Below, piece by piece: positions 30,301-38,840 of a stretch of DNA of 64,000 bases. Within the stretch, counting starts at the first letter, position 1, and each line of letters starts with the position of its first letter. This stretch comes from Klebsiella africana (lineage in GTDB: Bacteria; Pseudomonadota; Gammaproteobacteria; Enterobacterales; Enterobacteriaceae). Position numbers and translations under genes: made by a program. Where the stretch lies: contig NZ_CP084874.1 in NCBI RefSeq assembly GCF_020526085.1, positions 310,001 to 374,000 on the forward strand. The letters are read 5' to 3'. The notes below the pieces were generated by a model. It was not told the origin of the DNA, made no database searches, and saw nothing but the letters and a program-made list of their open reading frames with translations.

Positions 30301-32040
30301 ATGATAAAAACAATATGGCGTCTGGTGGTCATCGCTGCGTTGCTGGCGGGGGGCAGTTTTACCGTCGCCGCCAATCCGCCACCGCCGCCGGTCTCTTATG
30401 GCGTAGAGGAAGATGTGTTCCACCCGGTACGCGCCCGGCAGGGGATGGTGGCGTCGGTGGACGCGCTAGCGACCCGTGTCGGCGTGGATATTCTGCGCCA
30501 GGGCGGCAACGCCGTCGATGCGGCAGTGGCGGTTGGCTACGCGCTGGCGGTCACCCATCCGCAGGCCGGGAATATCGGCGGCGGCGGTTTTATGATGCTG
30601 CGGACTAAAGACGGCAAGACCACAGCGATCGATTTCCGCGAAATGGCGCCGGAGCAGGCCACCCGCGACATGTTCCTGGACGACCAGGGCAACCCGGATA
30701 GTAAAAAATCACTGACTTCGCATCTCGCCTCCGGCACGCCAGGCAGCGTCGCCGGTTTCTCTCTCGCGCTGGAAAAATACGGCACCATGCCGCTGAACAA
30801 AGTGATCCGCCCGGCGATTAAGCTGGCAGAAGAGGGCTTTATCGTTAACGATGCGCTGGCGGACGATCTGAAGACCTACGGCAGCGAAGTGATCCCGCAG
30901 CATGAAAACAGTAAAGCGATCTTCTGGAAGAACGGCGAGCCGCTGAAGAAGGGCGATCGGCTGGTGCAAAAGAATCTGGGGAAAAGCCTGGAGCTAATTG
31001 CCGAGCATGGCCCGGACGCTTTTTATAAAGGGGCCATCGCCGACCAGATCGCTGACGAGATGAAAAAGCACGGCGGACTTATCACCAAAGCCGATCTCGC
31101 CGGCTATAAGGCTGTGGAGCGTACGCCGGTTAGCGGCGAGTATCGCGGGTATGAGGTTTACTCTATGCCGCCGCCGTCCTCCGGCGGGATCCACATCGTG
31201 CAGATCCTGAATATCCTCGAAAACTTCGATATGCAGAAATATGGCTTTGGCAGCGCCGACGCTATGCAGGTGATGGCGGAGGCAGAGAAACACGCCTATG
31301 CCGACCGCTCTGAATATCTCGGCGATCCAGACTTCGTCAACGTGCCGTGGCAGGCGCTGACCAGCAAAGCTTACGCCAAAACGATAGCCGCCGAAATTGA
31401 TGTGAATAAGGCGAAGCCTTCCAGCCAGATCCGTCCGGGCAAGCTGGCGCCGTATGAAAGCAACCAGACCACCCACTTTTCGGTGGTCGATAAAGACGGC
31501 AATGCGGTGGCGGTGACCTATACGCTGAATACCACCTTCGGTACCGGCATTGTGGCCGGTGATTCCGGTATTTTGCTCAATAACCAGATGGATGATTTCT
31601 CGGCGAAGCCCGGCGTGCCTAACGTCTATGGTCTGGTGGGCGGCGACGCCAATGCGGTGGAGCCGAAAAAACGCCCGCTGTCGTCGATGTCGCCGACCAT
31701 TGTGGTGAAAGACGGCAAAACCTGGCTGGTGACCGGCAGCCCGGGCGGCAGTCGGATTATCACCACCGTACTGCAGATGGTGGTCAATACCATCGATTTC
31801 GGGATGAACGTTGCGGAAGCCACCAACGCACCGCGTTTTCACCATCAATGGCTGCCGGATGAGCTGCGGGTGGAGAAAGGCTTTAGCCCGGATACCCTGA
31901 AGCTGCTGGAGGCGAAGGGGCAGAAAGTGGCGCTAAAAGAGGCGATGGGCAGTACCCAGAGCATCATGGTGGGGCCGGAAGGCATGCTGTATGGCGCCTC
32001 CGATCCGCGTTCACCGGATGATTTTACGGCGGGATATTAA
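30301..32040 (+). CDS. ggt: Gamma-glutamyltranspeptidase Ggt
   Basis: A periplasmic Ntn-hydrolase that cleaves and transfers gamma-glutamyl groups, for example from glutathione. The 579-residue precursor has a signal peptide (to about residue 24, FTVAA|NPPPPP). The self-cleavage and catalytic threonine is the second Thr of NQTTHFSVVDKDGNAVAVTY (about residue 390), splitting large and small subunits. The small subunit carries the family motifs PLSSMSPTIVV and TGSPGGSRI. GGAG lies upstream of the ATG. Confidence 0.97.
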   Translation: MIKTIWRLVVIAALLAGGSFTVAANPPPPPVSYGVEEDVFHPVRARQGMVASVDALATRVGVDILRQGGNAVDAAVAVGYALAVTHPQAGNIGGGGFMMLRTKDGKTTAIDFREMAPEQATRDMFLDDQGNPDSKKSLTSHLASGTPGSVAGFSLALEKYGTMPLNKVIRPAIKLAEEGFIVNDALADDLKTYGSEVIPQHENSKAIFWKNGEPLKKGDRLVQKNLGKSLELIAEHGPDAFYKGAIADQIADEMKKHGGLITKADLAGYKAVERTPVSGEYRGYEVYSMPPPSSGGIHIVQILNILENFDMQKYGFGSADAMQVMAEAEKHAYADRSEYLGDPDFVNVPWQALTSKAYAKTIAAEIDVNKAKPSSQIRPGKLAPYESNQTTHFSVVDKDGNAVAVTYTLNTTFGTGIVAGDSGILLNNQMDDFSAKPGVPNVYGLVGGDANAVEPKKRPLSSMSPTIVVKDGKTWLVTGSPGGSRIITTVLQMVVNTIDFGMNVAEATNAPRFHHQWLPDELRVEKGFSPDTLKLLEAKGQKVALKEAMGSTQSIMVGPEGMLYGASDPRSPDDFTAGY

Positions 32041-32045
32041 GGGAT

Positions 32046-32113
32046 GTGCCGGGCAGCGCGACGTTTGCCCGGCAGGGATACCCGTAGGCCCGGTAAGCGT
32101 CGCGCCACCGGGC
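32046..32113. repeat. Inverted REP pair between ggt and yhhY
   Basis: Two REP-like units follow the ggt stop: GTGCCGGGCAGCGCGACGTT at 32046-32065 with its arm to 32074, and GTAGGCCCGGTAAGCGTCGC at 32085-32104 with CCACCGGGC to 32113. They sit between convergent genes and end 11 bases before the yhhY stop codon. Confidence 0.8.
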
Positions 32114-32123
32114 GATATATGGA

Positions 32124-32612
32124 TTACTTCAGCCGCGCCATAAAACAGGCATCCACGTATTCGCCGTTGCGCAGCGCGAAGCGCTTGCCGGTTCCTTCGA
32201 TGACAAAGCCGTGTTTCTGGTACACCGCGATGGCCCGGGCGTTATCGGCGAACACCGTCAGCTCAATACGCTCGACCCGCAGCCAGTTATCGCACAGGTC
32301 GATCATCTCGCGCATCAGCGCGCTGCCGATGCCGCAACCTTGATGGCCGGCGGCAACCGCCATGCCAAAGGTTGCGACGTGGCTGCGCCGAGGGCGCGGC
32401 TCAACATGGAGCGACAGATGTCCGGCGACCTGCTCGCCCAGCGTCGCCACCAGATGGAAGGTATGGGGTTTGGGTTGTAGCTTCTCCTGCCAGGCTTCCA
32501 TCGAGGGATAGGGGATCTGTAGCGTGTCATGATAGACCTCCGGGTGCGCCATCAGCATACGTAAAGGTTCAGCATCGCGCGGTTCGGCATGGCGTATCAC
32601 TATGTCACTCAT
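32124..32612 (-). CDS. yhhY: GNAT family N-acetyltransferase YhhY
   Basis: A 162-residue acetyltransferase of the GNAT fold. It shows the acetyl-CoA-binding loop VAAGHQGCGIGSALMREMID and the later IAVYQKHGFVIEGTGKRFALRNG typical of the family. E. coli YhhY (AaaT) acetylates some amino acids and analogues. It is divergent from ryhB, as in E. coli. Confidence 0.94.
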   Translation of the reverse strand: MSDIVIRHAEPRDAEPLRMLMAHPEVYHDTLQIPYPSMEAWQEKLQPKPHTFHLVATLGEQVAGHLSLHVEPRPRRSHVATFGMAVAAGHQGCGIGSALMREMIDLCDNWLRVERIELTVFADNARAIAVYQKHGFVIEGTGKRFALRNGEYVDACFMARLK

Positions 32613-32698
32613 TCCCTTATCCTCTTTTTGGTTGTCGATTCCTCTCCACCATCTCTGACGGCAGCCGGGGAGTCAATGTTGTTTTTTGCAAAAAAAAG

Positions 32699-32728
32699 TA
32701 GACAACTGCGAATGAGAATGATTATTAT
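32699..32728 (+). promoter_or_regulatory. ryhB promoter with overlapping Fur box
   Basis: The -35 TAGACA (32699-32704, 5 of 6) and the -10 TATTAT (32723-32728) are 18 bases apart. A Fur-box match at 32708-32726 (GCGAATGAGAATGATTATT, 14 of 19 to the consensus) fills the spacer and the -10. Iron-bound Fur there would block the promoter, as known for ryhB in E. coli. Confidence 0.85.
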
Positions 32729-32734
32729 TGTCCT

Positions 32735-32830
32735 GCATTCAGGAAGACCCCTGCGGAAAGCCTGAAAGCACGACATTGCTCACATTGCTTCCAGTATTAC
32801 TTTAGCCAGCCGGGTGCTGGCTTTTTTTTT
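32735..32830 (+). ncRNA. ryhB: Small regulatory RNA RyhB
   Basis: An Hfq-dependent sRNA made in iron starvation that represses mRNAs of iron-using proteins. The conserved pairing core CACGACATTGCTCACATTGC is intact at 32769-32788. The terminator stem AGCCAGC (32804-32810) and GCTGGCT (32816-32822) ends in a run of T to 32830, matching the E. coli RNA. The 5' end is inferred from the -10 position. The neighbours yhhY and yhhX are conserved. The RNA ends 9 bases before the stop of a convergent bactofilin gene, which does not lie here in E. coli. Confidence 0.93.
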
Positions 32831-32839
32831 GCCGCTATC

Positions 32840-33493
32840 TCAGGCGCTCTGCGGCCTGTCGGGCTCCGCGTCGGCTTTGGAGGGGGCGTCTGCTACCAGA
32901 CCGAGAATATGACTTTTGTTCTCCGCGGCGGCCAGCATTTCAGCGCGACCGGAAAAAACGCCACCTTTCTTGATCGCCAGCGCGCAATAGGCGAGGGTAC
33001 CCTCCAGATTGCCATGTTCCTCGATGGTGATGCTGTCGCCATGACACTGGCCCTGCACCCTGCCGTCGATTATCAACTCCCGGCAGCTGACGTTGCCCTC
33101 CACCTGGCCTTCACGCATTACCTTAATCAAATGCTCTTTGGCCTCAATGTTGCCGGTGACCTGGCCGTGGATATAGACATGGCCGCTGGCGACTATGTTG
33201 CCGACGAAATGCACCCCGCTGGCGATGACCGTAGTCTCGTGTTTTTTGCTGGCGACCGCTTCGGGCTCTGGGTTTATTGCCGGAGGCGTGGCTGCTTCTG
33301 ATATCTGAGGTTCCGTTTTATTTTTTTTAATAAACATCGCGTTAATCTTGTTCCGTTGGCTATGGAGGAGGAAAGCGACAAGCGCGCAGGCGGCCGCCAG
33401 GCGCGCCAGCGCGATTACATCGACAGACCAGGCGATCAGCGCGAGAAGCCAGAAAAAAAGGGCGCCGTTTATGGCGAGATACTGTTTGTCCAT
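32840..33493 (-). CDS. Membrane-anchored bactofilin (polymer-forming cytoskeletal protein)
   Basis: A 217-residue protein with two adjacent hydrophobic N-terminal segments (about 7-45, INGALFFWLLALIAWSVDV and ALARLAAACALVAFLL). A charged Pro/Glu linker (to about 85) follows. Then comes a bactofilin-type beta-helix domain (about 86-190) with regular hydrophobic/Gly repeats (GNIVASGHVYIHGQVTGNIE, EGQVEGNVSCRELIIDGRVQ). Bactofilins self-assemble into filaments that position envelope enzymes. The gene is wedged between ryhB and yhhX and runs convergent to ryhB. Family call is good; role in this organism unknown. Confidence 0.82.
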   Translation of the reverse strand: MDKQYLAINGALFFWLLALIAWSVDVIALARLAAACALVAFLLHSQRNKINAMFIKKNKTEPQISEAATPPAINPEPEAVASKKHETTVIASGVHFVGNIVASGHVYIHGQVTGNIEAKEHLIKVMREGQVEGNVSCRELIIDGRVQGQCHGDSITIEEHGNLEGTLAYCALAIKKGGVFSGRAEMLAAAENKSHILGLVADAPSKADAEPDRPQSA

Positions 33494-33704
33494 CTGCAGC
33501 GGCTGGCTACTCCGTTAGTCATCAGCAACGTCCTGGTTTGCCCTCCACTTATCCGCAGTTTTGCCATGACGATCAAGGTTTTTTGCCGAAAACTGATGAT
33601 TTAATCACTTATTAATCAGATAGTTATTAATAATTACGTATAGGTGATACTGGAACTATTTTGCTAACGAATCTTCACTGCAAGCGAACAGAGAGGATGA
33701 AGTG
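33494..33704. promoter_or_regulatory. Divergent promoter region of the bactofilin gene and yhhX
   Basis: A 211-base AT-rich gap. The stretch 33601-33650 (TTAATCACTTATTAATCAGA, then further A/T) is much richer in A+T than the coding surroundings and probably contains both promoters. I cannot assign defined sites. The region to its right carries a small leader ORF. Confidence 0.4.
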
Positions 33705-33761
33705 ATGGACCGGCTTGCGCTATGGTTGAAGGTAGCTCATCAACTAAGGACAGCGTTATGA
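33705..33761 (+). CDS. Putative 18-residue leader peptide overlapping the yhhX start
   Basis: ATG at 33705 opens a frame of 18 codons, MDRLALWLKVAHQLRTAL, ending in TGA at 33759-33761. It has a good ribosome site (AGAGGA, 33692-33697, 7 bases before the ATG). The stop overlaps the yhhX start codon as ATGA, the layout of translational coupling. No known family is recognised. Both its own and the yhhX ribosome sites look functional, so it may be a true leader peptide; expression is unproven. Confidence 0.45.
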   Translation: MDRLALWLKVAHQLRTAL

Positions 33762-34795
33762 CTCTGCACTGTGCATTTATTGGCTTTGGTAAAAGCACCA
33801 CCCGCTATCACCTTCCTTACGTTTTGCACCGCAAAGACCGCTGGCAGGTGGCGCACATTTACCGTCGCCGGGCGAAGCCCGAGGAGCAGGCGCCGCAATA
33901 TTCCCATATTCATTTCACCAGCGACCTTGATGACGTGTTAAACGATCCACAGGTCAAGCTGGTGGTGGTCTGCACCCACGCCGACAGCCATTTTGAATAT
34001 GCGAAAAAGGCGCTGGAGGCGGGGAAAAACGTGCTGGTGGAAAAGCCATTCACCCCGACGCTTGAGGAAGCAAAAACCCTGTTTGCCCTGGCAAACAGCA
34101 AAGGTCTGACGGTGACGCCCTACCAGAACCGCCGCTTCGACTCCTGCTTCCTGACTACCAAAAAGGTGATTGAGAGTGGGAAACTCGGCGAACTGGTGGA
34201 GATCGAAAGCCATTTCGATAATTATCGCCCGCTGGCGGAGACCAACCCCGGCGGTCCGCAAAACGGCGAGTTCTATGGCCTTGGCGTACATACCCTGGAT
34301 CAGATCATTTCGCTGTTTGGCCGTCCGGACCATGTCTCTTACGATCTGCGCTCGCTGCGCAATAAAGCCAACCCGGATGACACCTTTGAGGCCCAGCTGT
34401 TCTACGGCGATCTGAAGGCCATCGTCAAAACCAGCCATCTGGTGCAGATCGACTACCCGAAATTTATCGTTCACGGCCATAAAGGTTCGTTTGTGAAATA
34501 CGGCATTGACCAGCAGGAGACCAGCCTGAAGGCCAATATCATGCCGGGCGAGCCGGGTTTTGGCGCGGACGACAGCGTCGGCGAGCTGGTGTACGTCAAT
34601 GAGGCGGGGGAGACGGTGCGTGAAGCGGTGCCGCTGGAGAGCGGCGACTACGGTCGGGTGTACGACGCGCTGTACGACACCCTCGTCAACGGCCAGCCGA
34701 ATTACGTCAAGGAATCTGACGTTCTCACCAATATGGAGATCCTGCAGCGCGGCTTTGAGCAGCCTTCACCGGCCACCATTACCCTTACCCGATAA
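33758..34795 (+). CDS. yhhX: Gfo/Idh/MocA family oxidoreductase YhhX
   Basis: A 345-residue NAD(P)-dependent oxidoreductase of the Gfo/Idh/MocA family. It has the N-terminal Rossmann motif CAFIGFGKSTTRYH, the family signature VEKPFTPTLEEAKTLF, and the C-terminal domain with GLGVHTLDQIISLFG. The substrate is unknown. It matches E. coli YhhX, which lies next to ryhB. The start is the ATG at 33758, with AAGGA 7 bases upstream; a short upstream ORF overlaps it. Confidence 0.93.
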   Translation: MTLHCAFIGFGKSTTRYHLPYVLHRKDRWQVAHIYRRRAKPEEQAPQYSHIHFTSDLDDVLNDPQVKLVVVCTHADSHFEYAKKALEAGKNVLVEKPFTPTLEEAKTLFALANSKGLTVTPYQNRRFDSCFLTTKKVIESGKLGELVEIESHFDNYRPLAETNPGGPQNGEFYGLGVHTLDQIISLFGRPDHVSYDLRSLRNKANPDDTFEAQLFYGDLKAIVKTSHLVQIDYPKFIVHGHKGSFVKYGIDQQETSLKANIMPGEPGFGADDSVGELVYVNEAGETVREAVPLESGDYGRVYDALYDTLVNGQPNYVKESDVLTNMEILQRGFEQPSPATITLTR

Positions 34796-34800
34796 GTCAA

Positions 34801-34851
34801 ATTGGCTCCTCTGCGCTTGTTCATATTTTTTGAACAGAGGAGTCAATTTTC
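34801..34851 (+). terminator. Terminator after yhhX
   Basis: The long arms ATTGGCTCCTCTG (34801-34813) and CAGAGGAGTCAAT (34835-34847) pair in 12 of 13 positions, followed by TTTT. The hairpin begins 5 bases after the yhhX stop. Confidence 0.75.
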
Positions 34852-34916
34852 ACCCTCTATGATCGCCGGCGAAATGGGTCCACACTGATTCCATCGAAAA
34901 CATACGGGGGTGCAAC

Positions 34917-35612
34917 ATGATTTACTTACGCAAAGCGAACGAACGTGGCCACGCTAACCATGGCTGGCTGGATTCCTGGCATACTTTCTCTTTCGCCAAC
35001 TATTATGACCCGAACTTTATGGGCTTCTCCGCCCTGCGGGTGATTAACGACGACGTCATCGACGCCGGTCAGGGCTTCGGTACCCACCCGCACAAAGACA
35101 TGGAGATCCTGACTTATGTGCTGGAAGGGGCGGTGGAGCACCAGGACAGCATGGGTAACAAAGAGCAGGTGCCGGCGGGCGAGTTCCAGATCATGAGCGC
35201 GGGTACCGGGGTGCGCCACTCTGAGTACAACCCGAGCAAAACCGATCGTCTGCGTCTGTATCAGATCTGGATTATTCCGGAAGAAACCGGTATTACCCCG
35301 CGCTACGAGCAGCGCCGCTTCGACGCCGCCCAGGGCAAACAGCTGGTGCTGTCGCCGGATGCCCGAGATGGCTCGCTGAAGGTCTACCAGGATATGGAAC
35401 TCTATCGCTGGGCGCTGCTGAAAGATGAGCAGTCGGTTCACCAGATTGCCGCGGAACGCCGTGTGTGGATCCAGGTGGTCAAAGGCGAAGTGACCATCAA
35501 CGGTACCAAAGCCACCACCAGCGACGGTTTGGCCATCTGGGACGAGCAGGCGATTTCGGTTCATGCCGACAGCGATAGCGAGATCCTGCTGTTCGATCTG
35601 CCGCCGGTTTGA
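34917..35612 (+). CDS. yhhW: Pirin family protein YhhW (quercetin 2,3-dioxygenase)
   Basis: A bicupin of the pirin family, 231 residues, that in E. coli has quercetin 2,3-dioxygenase activity. The N-terminal cupin shows metal-ligand histidines in FGTHPHKDMEILTYVLEG and a later GTGVRHSEYNPSK. The natural substrate is uncertain. It stands as a single unit between two hairpins, between yhhX and gntR, as in E. coli. Confidence 0.93.
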   Translation: MIYLRKANERGHANHGWLDSWHTFSFANYYDPNFMGFSALRVINDDVIDAGQGFGTHPHKDMEILTYVLEGAVEHQDSMGNKEQVPAGEFQIMSAGTGVRHSEYNPSKTDRLRLYQIWIIPEETGITPRYEQRRFDAAQGKQLVLSPDARDGSLKVYQDMELYRWALLKDEQSVHQIAAERRVWIQVVKGEVTINGTKATTSDGLAIWDEQAISVHADSDSEILLFDLPPV

Positions 35613-35640
35613 TAGTTATCTGAGTCAGGTTAAATAAATT

Positions 35641-35678
35641 GCGCAGCCTTCCCTCATGTTAGGGAAGGTTGCGCTTTG
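35641..35678 (+). terminator. Terminator after yhhW
   Basis: A stem of GCGCAGCCTTCCCT (35641-35654) and AGGGAAGGTTGCGC (35661-35674), one mismatch, with a short T tract. Confidence 0.75.
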
Positions 35679-35726
35679 TCCGTGATAAACTGAGAAAATG
35701 TTTCCCCGTTGATCACAGTCAGGACG

Positions 35727-36722
35727 ATGAAAAAGAAAAGACCCGTACTTCAGGATGTAGCCGATCTTGTCGGCGTGACCAAAATGACGGTCAGTCGCTA
35801 TTTACGCAACCCGGAGCAGGTCTCCGAAGCGCTGCGTGGCAAGATTGCCGTTGCCCTCGATGAACTGGGTTATATTCCCAATCGCGCCCCTGACATTCTC
35901 TCCAACGCCACCAGCCGCGCCATCGGCGTGCTGCTGCCGTCGTTAACTAACCAGGTCTTCTCGGAAGTGCTGCGTGGTATCGAAAGCGTCACCGACGCCT
36001 TCGGCTATCAAACCATGCTGGCGCACTACGGCTATAAGCCGGAAATGGAAGAGAAACGCCTTGAATCGATGCTCTCGTGGAACATTGATGGCCTGATCCT
36101 CACCGAACGCACCCATACGCCGCGCACCCTGAAGATGATCGAAGTCGCCGGCATTCCGGTGGTGGAGCTGATGGACAGCCGGTCACCGTGCCTCGATATC
36201 GCCGTCGGGTTCGATAACTTTGAAGCCGCCCGGCAGATGACGGCGGCGATCATTGCCCGCGGCCACCGCCACGTTGCTTATCTCGGCGCGCGTCTTGATG
36301 AACGTACTATCATCAAACAGAAGGGGTACGAGCAGGCGATGCTTGACGCCGGGATGACGCCCTACAGCGTGATGGTGGAGCAATCCTCTTCCTATTCTTC
36401 GGGGATTGAGCTGATGCGCCAGGCGCGCCGCGAATATCCGCAGCTCGACGGTATCTTCTGCACCAACGATGACCTCGCGGTCGGCGCGGCGTTCGAATGC
36501 CAGCGTCTGGGGCTGAAGATCCCCGATGATATGGCGATTGCCGGGTTCCACGGCCACGATATCGGCCAGGTGATGGAGCCGCGGCTGGCCAGCGTTCTGA
36601 CCCCGCGCGAGCGGATGGGACGCATCGGCGCCGAACGGCTGCTGGCGCGCATTCGTGGTGAAGCGATTACCCCTAAGATGTTAGATTTAGGTTTCACATT
36701 GTCACCGGGCGGATCAATTTAA
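35727..36722 (+). CDS. gntR: Gluconate operon repressor GntR
   Basis: A LacI-family repressor of gluconate genes, released by gluconate. The 331 residues begin with the LacI helix-turn-helix (LQDVADLVGVTKMTVSRYLRNPEQVS, hinge PNRAPDILSNATSRAIGVLLP). The periplasmic-binding-like effector domain ends GFTLSPGGSI. It is nearly identical to E. coli GntR. Six extra residues could be added upstream, but MKKKRPVLQDV is the family start. GntR operators are visible before gntK and gntT. Confidence 0.97.
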   Translation: MKKKRPVLQDVADLVGVTKMTVSRYLRNPEQVSEALRGKIAVALDELGYIPNRAPDILSNATSRAIGVLLPSLTNQVFSEVLRGIESVTDAFGYQTMLAHYGYKPEMEEKRLESMLSWNIDGLILTERTHTPRTLKMIEVAGIPVVELMDSRSPCLDIAVGFDNFEAARQMTAAIIARGHRHVAYLGARLDERTIIKQKGYEQAMLDAGMTPYSVMVEQSSSYSSGIELMRQARREYPQLDGIFCTNDDLAVGAAFECQRLGLKIPDDMAIAGFHGHDIGQVMEPRLASVLTPRERMGRIGAERLLARIRGEAITPKMLDLGFTLSPGGSI

Positions 36723-36731
36723 ACTGACAAG

Positions 36732-36828
36732 TTTGAAGTAGATCACACATATTCACATCTGGCACGAATGGATATTGCTTCTCCACAGGTCCGGCATGAC
36801 AATGTTACCGATAACAGTTACCCGTAAC
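36732..36828 (+). promoter_or_regulatory. gntK control region: CRP site and twin GntR operators
   Basis: A CRP-type site TTTGA AGTAGA TCACA lies at 36732-36747. Downstream, two overlapping palindromes, TGTTACCGATAACA (36803-36816) and GTTACCCGTAAC (36817-36828), fit GntR operators. This agrees with E. coli, where gntKU is repressed by GntR and needs cAMP-CRP. Confidence 0.78.
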
Positions 36829-36902
36829 AATCAATCGATACGCCGCCTTCGCGCTGGATGAGTCAGCCCCGGCGCGGCGTACCAGTCCAGTGGGAGGACG
36901 CT

Positions 36903-37433
36903 TTGAGCACGACTAACCATGATCACCACGTCTATGTCCTGATGGGCGTTTCCGGCAGCGGAAAATCTGCTGTCGCCAGCGAAGTGGCGCATCAACTGCA
37001 TGCCGCGTTTCTTGACGGCGACTTTCTCCATCCGCGCAGCAACATCACCAAGATGGCCTCCGGCGAGCCGCTCAACGACGATGATCGCACCCCGTGGCTG
37101 CAGGCGCTGAATGACGCCGCGTTCGCCATGCAGCGTACCAACAAGGTGTCGCTGATCGTCTGCTCGGCTCTGAAGAAGAGCTATCGCGACATTCTGCGCA
37201 AGGGCAACCCGAACCTCTCCTTCATCTATCTGAAAGGCGACTTCGACGTGATCGAAAACCGTCTGAAGGCACGCAAAGGGCACTTCTTCAAAACCCAAAT
37301 GTTGGTGACGCAGTTTGAAACGCTGCAGGAACCAGGCGCCGACGAGAGCGATGTGCTTATCGTCGATATCGACCAGCCGCTGGAAGGCGTGGTGGCCAGC
37401 ACCATCGAGGTGATCAACAAAGGCAGTCACTAG
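36903..37433 (+). CDS. gntK: Thermoresistant gluconokinase GntK
   Basis: Phosphorylates gluconate to 6-phosphogluconate, feeding the Entner-Doudoroff and pentose phosphate pathways. The 176 residues have the P-loop GVSGSGKS (15-22) and the family block FLDGDFLHPRSNITKM. The start is a TTG at 36903 (read as Met) with GGGAGG 5 bases upstream. A frame from the ATG at 36858 would add 15 residues not seen in E. coli GntK and has no ribosome site. Its stop TAG overlaps the gntU start by one base. Confidence 0.95.
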   Translation: MSTTNHDHHVYVLMGVSGSGKSAVASEVAHQLHAAFLDGDFLHPRSNITKMASGEPLNDDDRTPWLQALNDAAFAMQRTNKVSLIVCSALKKSYRDILRKGNPNLSFIYLKGDFDVIENRLKARKGHFFKTQMLVTQFETLQEPGADESDVLIVDIDQPLEGVVASTIEVINKGSH

Positions 37434-38773
37434 TGAGTACTTTAACGCTTGTTTTAACAGCAGTCGGCTCGGTATTGCTGCTGCTGTTTTTAGTCATGAA
37501 GGCGCGGATGCATGCCTTCGTGGCTTTGATGGTGGTTTCTATTGGTGCAGGACTTTTCTCCGGCATGCCGCTGGATAAAATCGCGGCGACGATGGAGAAA
37601 GGGATGGGCGGTACGCTGGGTTTCCTGGCGATCGTCGTCGCGCTCGGCGCGATGTTCGGTAAGATCCTGCATGAAACGGGGGCGGTCGATCAGATTGCCG
37701 TCAAGATGCTCAAATCCTTCGGCCACAGCCGGGCGCACTATGCGATTGGCCTCGCCGGCCTTATCTGCGCGCTACCGCTGTTCTTCGAAGTCGCCATTGT
37801 CCTGCTGATCAGCGTTGCCTTCTCGATGGCGCGCCATACCGGCACAAACCTCGTGAAGCTGGTGATCCCGCTGTTTGCCGGGGTAGCCGCCGCCGCGGCC
37901 TTCCTGCTGCCGGGGCCGGCGCCGATGCTGCTGGCGTCGCAAATGCACGCCGACTTTGGCTGGATGATCCTGATTGGCCTGTGCGCCGCCATTCCGGGGA
38001 TGATTATCGCCGGTCCGCTGTGGGGTAACTTTATCAGCCGCTACGTTGAACTGCATATTCCTGACGATATCAGCGAACCGCATCTCGGCGAAGGCAAAAT
38101 GCCCTCCTTCGGCTTTAGCCTGGCGCTGATCCTGCTGCCGCTGGTGCTGGTGGGTCTGAAAACCATCGCCGCGCGCTTTGTGCCGGTGGGTTCCACTGCC
38201 TACGAATGGTTCGAGTTTATCGGCCACCCGTTCACCGCGATCCTGGTGGCTTGCCTGGTGGCAATCTACGGCCTGGCCATGCGCCAGGGGATGGCGAAAG
38301 ACCGCGTGATGGAGATCTGTGGCCACGCGCTGCAGCCGGCGGGGATTATCCTGCTGGTGATCGGGGCAGGCGGCGTCTTCAAACAGGTGCTGGTAGACTC
38401 TGGTGTGGGCCCGGCGCTTGGTGAAGCGCTGACCGGTATGGGCCTGCCGATCGCCATTACCTGTTTCGTGCTGGCAGCGGCGGTGCGTATCATTCAGGGC
38501 TCTGCCACCGTAGCGTGCCTGACGGCGGTTGGCCTGGTGATGCCGGTGATTGAGCAGCTGAACTACAGCGGCGCACAGATGGCGGCTCTGTCTATCTGTA
38601 TCGCCGGCGGCTCGATTGTCGTGAGCCATGTGAACGACGCCGGCTTCTGGCTGTTCGGTAAATTTACCGGCGCCAGCGAAGCCCAGACGCTGAAAACCTG
38701 GACCATGATGGAAACCATCCTGGGTACCACCGGGGCGATTGTCGGCATGATCGCCTTCCAGCTGCTGAGCTAA
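37433..38773 (+). CDS. gntU: Low-affinity gluconate permease GntU
   Basis: An inner-membrane gluconate/proton symporter of the GntP family, 446 residues, about 12-14 helices, with family motifs GGTLGFLAIVVALGAMFGKI and LLPGPAPMLLA. It starts with GTG in TAGTG, overlapping the gntK stop, so gntK and gntU are coupled. A second GntP-family permease, gntT, lies about 24 kb away in the same window. Confidence 0.96.
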   Translation: MSTLTLVLTAVGSVLLLLFLVMKARMHAFVALMVVSIGAGLFSGMPLDKIAATMEKGMGGTLGFLAIVVALGAMFGKILHETGAVDQIAVKMLKSFGHSRAHYAIGLAGLICALPLFFEVAIVLLISVAFSMARHTGTNLVKLVIPLFAGVAAAAAFLLPGPAPMLLASQMHADFGWMILIGLCAAIPGMIIAGPLWGNFISRYVELHIPDDISEPHLGEGKMPSFGFSLALILLPLVLVGLKTIAARFVPVGSTAYEWFEFIGHPFTAILVACLVAIYGLAMRQGMAKDRVMEICGHALQPAGIILLVIGAGGVFKQVLVDSGVGPALGEALTGMGLPIAITCFVLAAAVRIIQGSATVACLTAVGLVMPVIEQLNYSGAQMAALSICIAGGSIVVSHVNDAGFWLFGKFTGASEAQTLKTWTMMETILGTTGAIVGMIAFQLLS

Positions 38774-38804
38774 GCGAATTTTCACCCCACTCGCGGGAAA
38801 TAAA

Positions 38805-38840
38805 AAGCCAGGGTAACGCTGCTTACCCTGGCTTCTTTGC
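38805..38840 (+). terminator. Terminator after gntU
   Basis: The 12-base arms AAGCCAGGGTAA (38805-38816) and TTACCCTGGCTT (38823-38834) are perfect, followed by CTTTG. Confidence 0.82.
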
